Assembly: GCA_029259815.1 (NCBI GenBank)
Contig: JAJDEJ010000260.1
Span: forward strand, 1-37,436
Source: Planctomycetaceae bacterium
Lineage (GTDB): Bacteria > Planctomycetota > Planctomycetia > Planctomycetales > Planctomycetaceae
Reading direction: 5' to 3'
DNA length: 37,436 bases
Shown: piece after piece, positions 37,314-37,436 of the stretch
How the letters are laid out: every line of letters begins with the position of its first letter
How positions within the stretch are numbered: position 1 is the first letter of the stretch
Notes under the pieces: model-generated
What the model saw: the letters and a program-made list of their open reading frames with translations, nothing else
Told to the model about the DNA's origin: nothing
Database searches by the model: none
Program-made: the position numbers and the translations under genes

Positions 37314-37436
37314 TTACTGTCGGTTGTTGGGTTGGGCGGTGTAGTTCCATTGTGGCAGCAGTTCATCGTACTTGATTCGCAATTGTTGCTTCATTTCTGT
37401 TGTGGCGTTGCGTCCCGTCTCATAACAGCGCCGGAT
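37314..37436 (-). CDS. C-terminal end of an unidentified gene, cut by the window edge
   Basis: An open minus-strand frame of 40 codons enters from the right edge and ends at the TAA at 37314-37316. The translation ends with KYDELLPQWNYTAQPNNRQ and contains CYETGRNATTEMKQQLR. It converges on the oxidoreductase with a 14-base gap, a normal gene spacing. The family was not recognised from so short a piece. Confidence 0.6.
   Translation of the reverse strand: MRRCYETGRNATTEMKQQLRIKYDELLPQWNYTAQPNNRQ

Overview
The window looks like a chromosomal segment of a planctomycete (Planctomycetota, probably Planctomycetia). This is inferred from gene content, not from a marker gene. It has a paired DUF1501 protein and a DUF1549/DUF1553 cytochrome-type protein, a formylglycine-type sulfatase, a protein with a degenerate DUF1559 (H-X9-DG) motif, several long secreted proteins without recognisable families, a very long low-complexity membrane protein and sparse Shine-Dalgarno sites. 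No rRNA, tRNA, CRISPR array or complete insertion sequence was seen.

Layout. 1-490: short GC-rich tandem repeats, then no convincing gene. 491-4895 (+): a membrane-anchored TAXI-type binding protein and a sulfatase/PhoD fusion. 5195-7928 (-): a secreted HAD phosphatase and a membrane alpha/beta hydrolase. 8190-11354: two secreted-protein genes (+) flanked by two inverted copies of a 135-136 bp palindromic element. 11368-12447 (-) and 12551-15672 (+): a tRNA-dihydrouridine synthase diverges from a GNAT acetyltransferase and a coupled pair of M16 peptidase subunits, one of them without the zinc motif. 15679-19485 (-): a 1268-residue membrane protein with about 590 residues of G/S/P/E/Q-rich sequence.

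19692-25308 (-) is a tight eight-gene run. Transcribed order is ilvN, Uma2 nuclease-like, ilvC, PUA/EVE-like plus NucS-like nuclease, DUF433, DUF5615, ispD, and an endonuclease/exonuclease/phosphatase-fold protein. It mixes branched-chain amino acid and isoprenoid synthesis with defence or toxin-antitoxin type genes. 25574-28148 (+): a 3-hydroxyisobutyrate dehydrogenase-like enzyme and a zinc ribbon/DUF1559-like/STN-like protein. 28162-32555 (-): a MarR regulator with a TTG start, then the DUF1549/1553 and DUF1501 pair, whose intergenic region forms a perfect 14-bp stem covering the downstream Shine-Dalgarno. 32925-35630 (-): pyruvate dehydrogenase E1 (aceE). 36010-37299 (+): a Gfo/Idh/MocA oxidoreductase. 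The end of an unidentified minus-strand gene runs off the right edge.

Most notable are the dispersed palindromic repeat family (three copies sharing a motif at fixed spacing), the Shine-Dalgarno-sequestering hairpin at 31114-31155, the nuclease/TA genes embedded between ilvN and ispD, and the sulfatase-PhoD fusion. Family assignments come from reading motifs in the translations; no database search was run.
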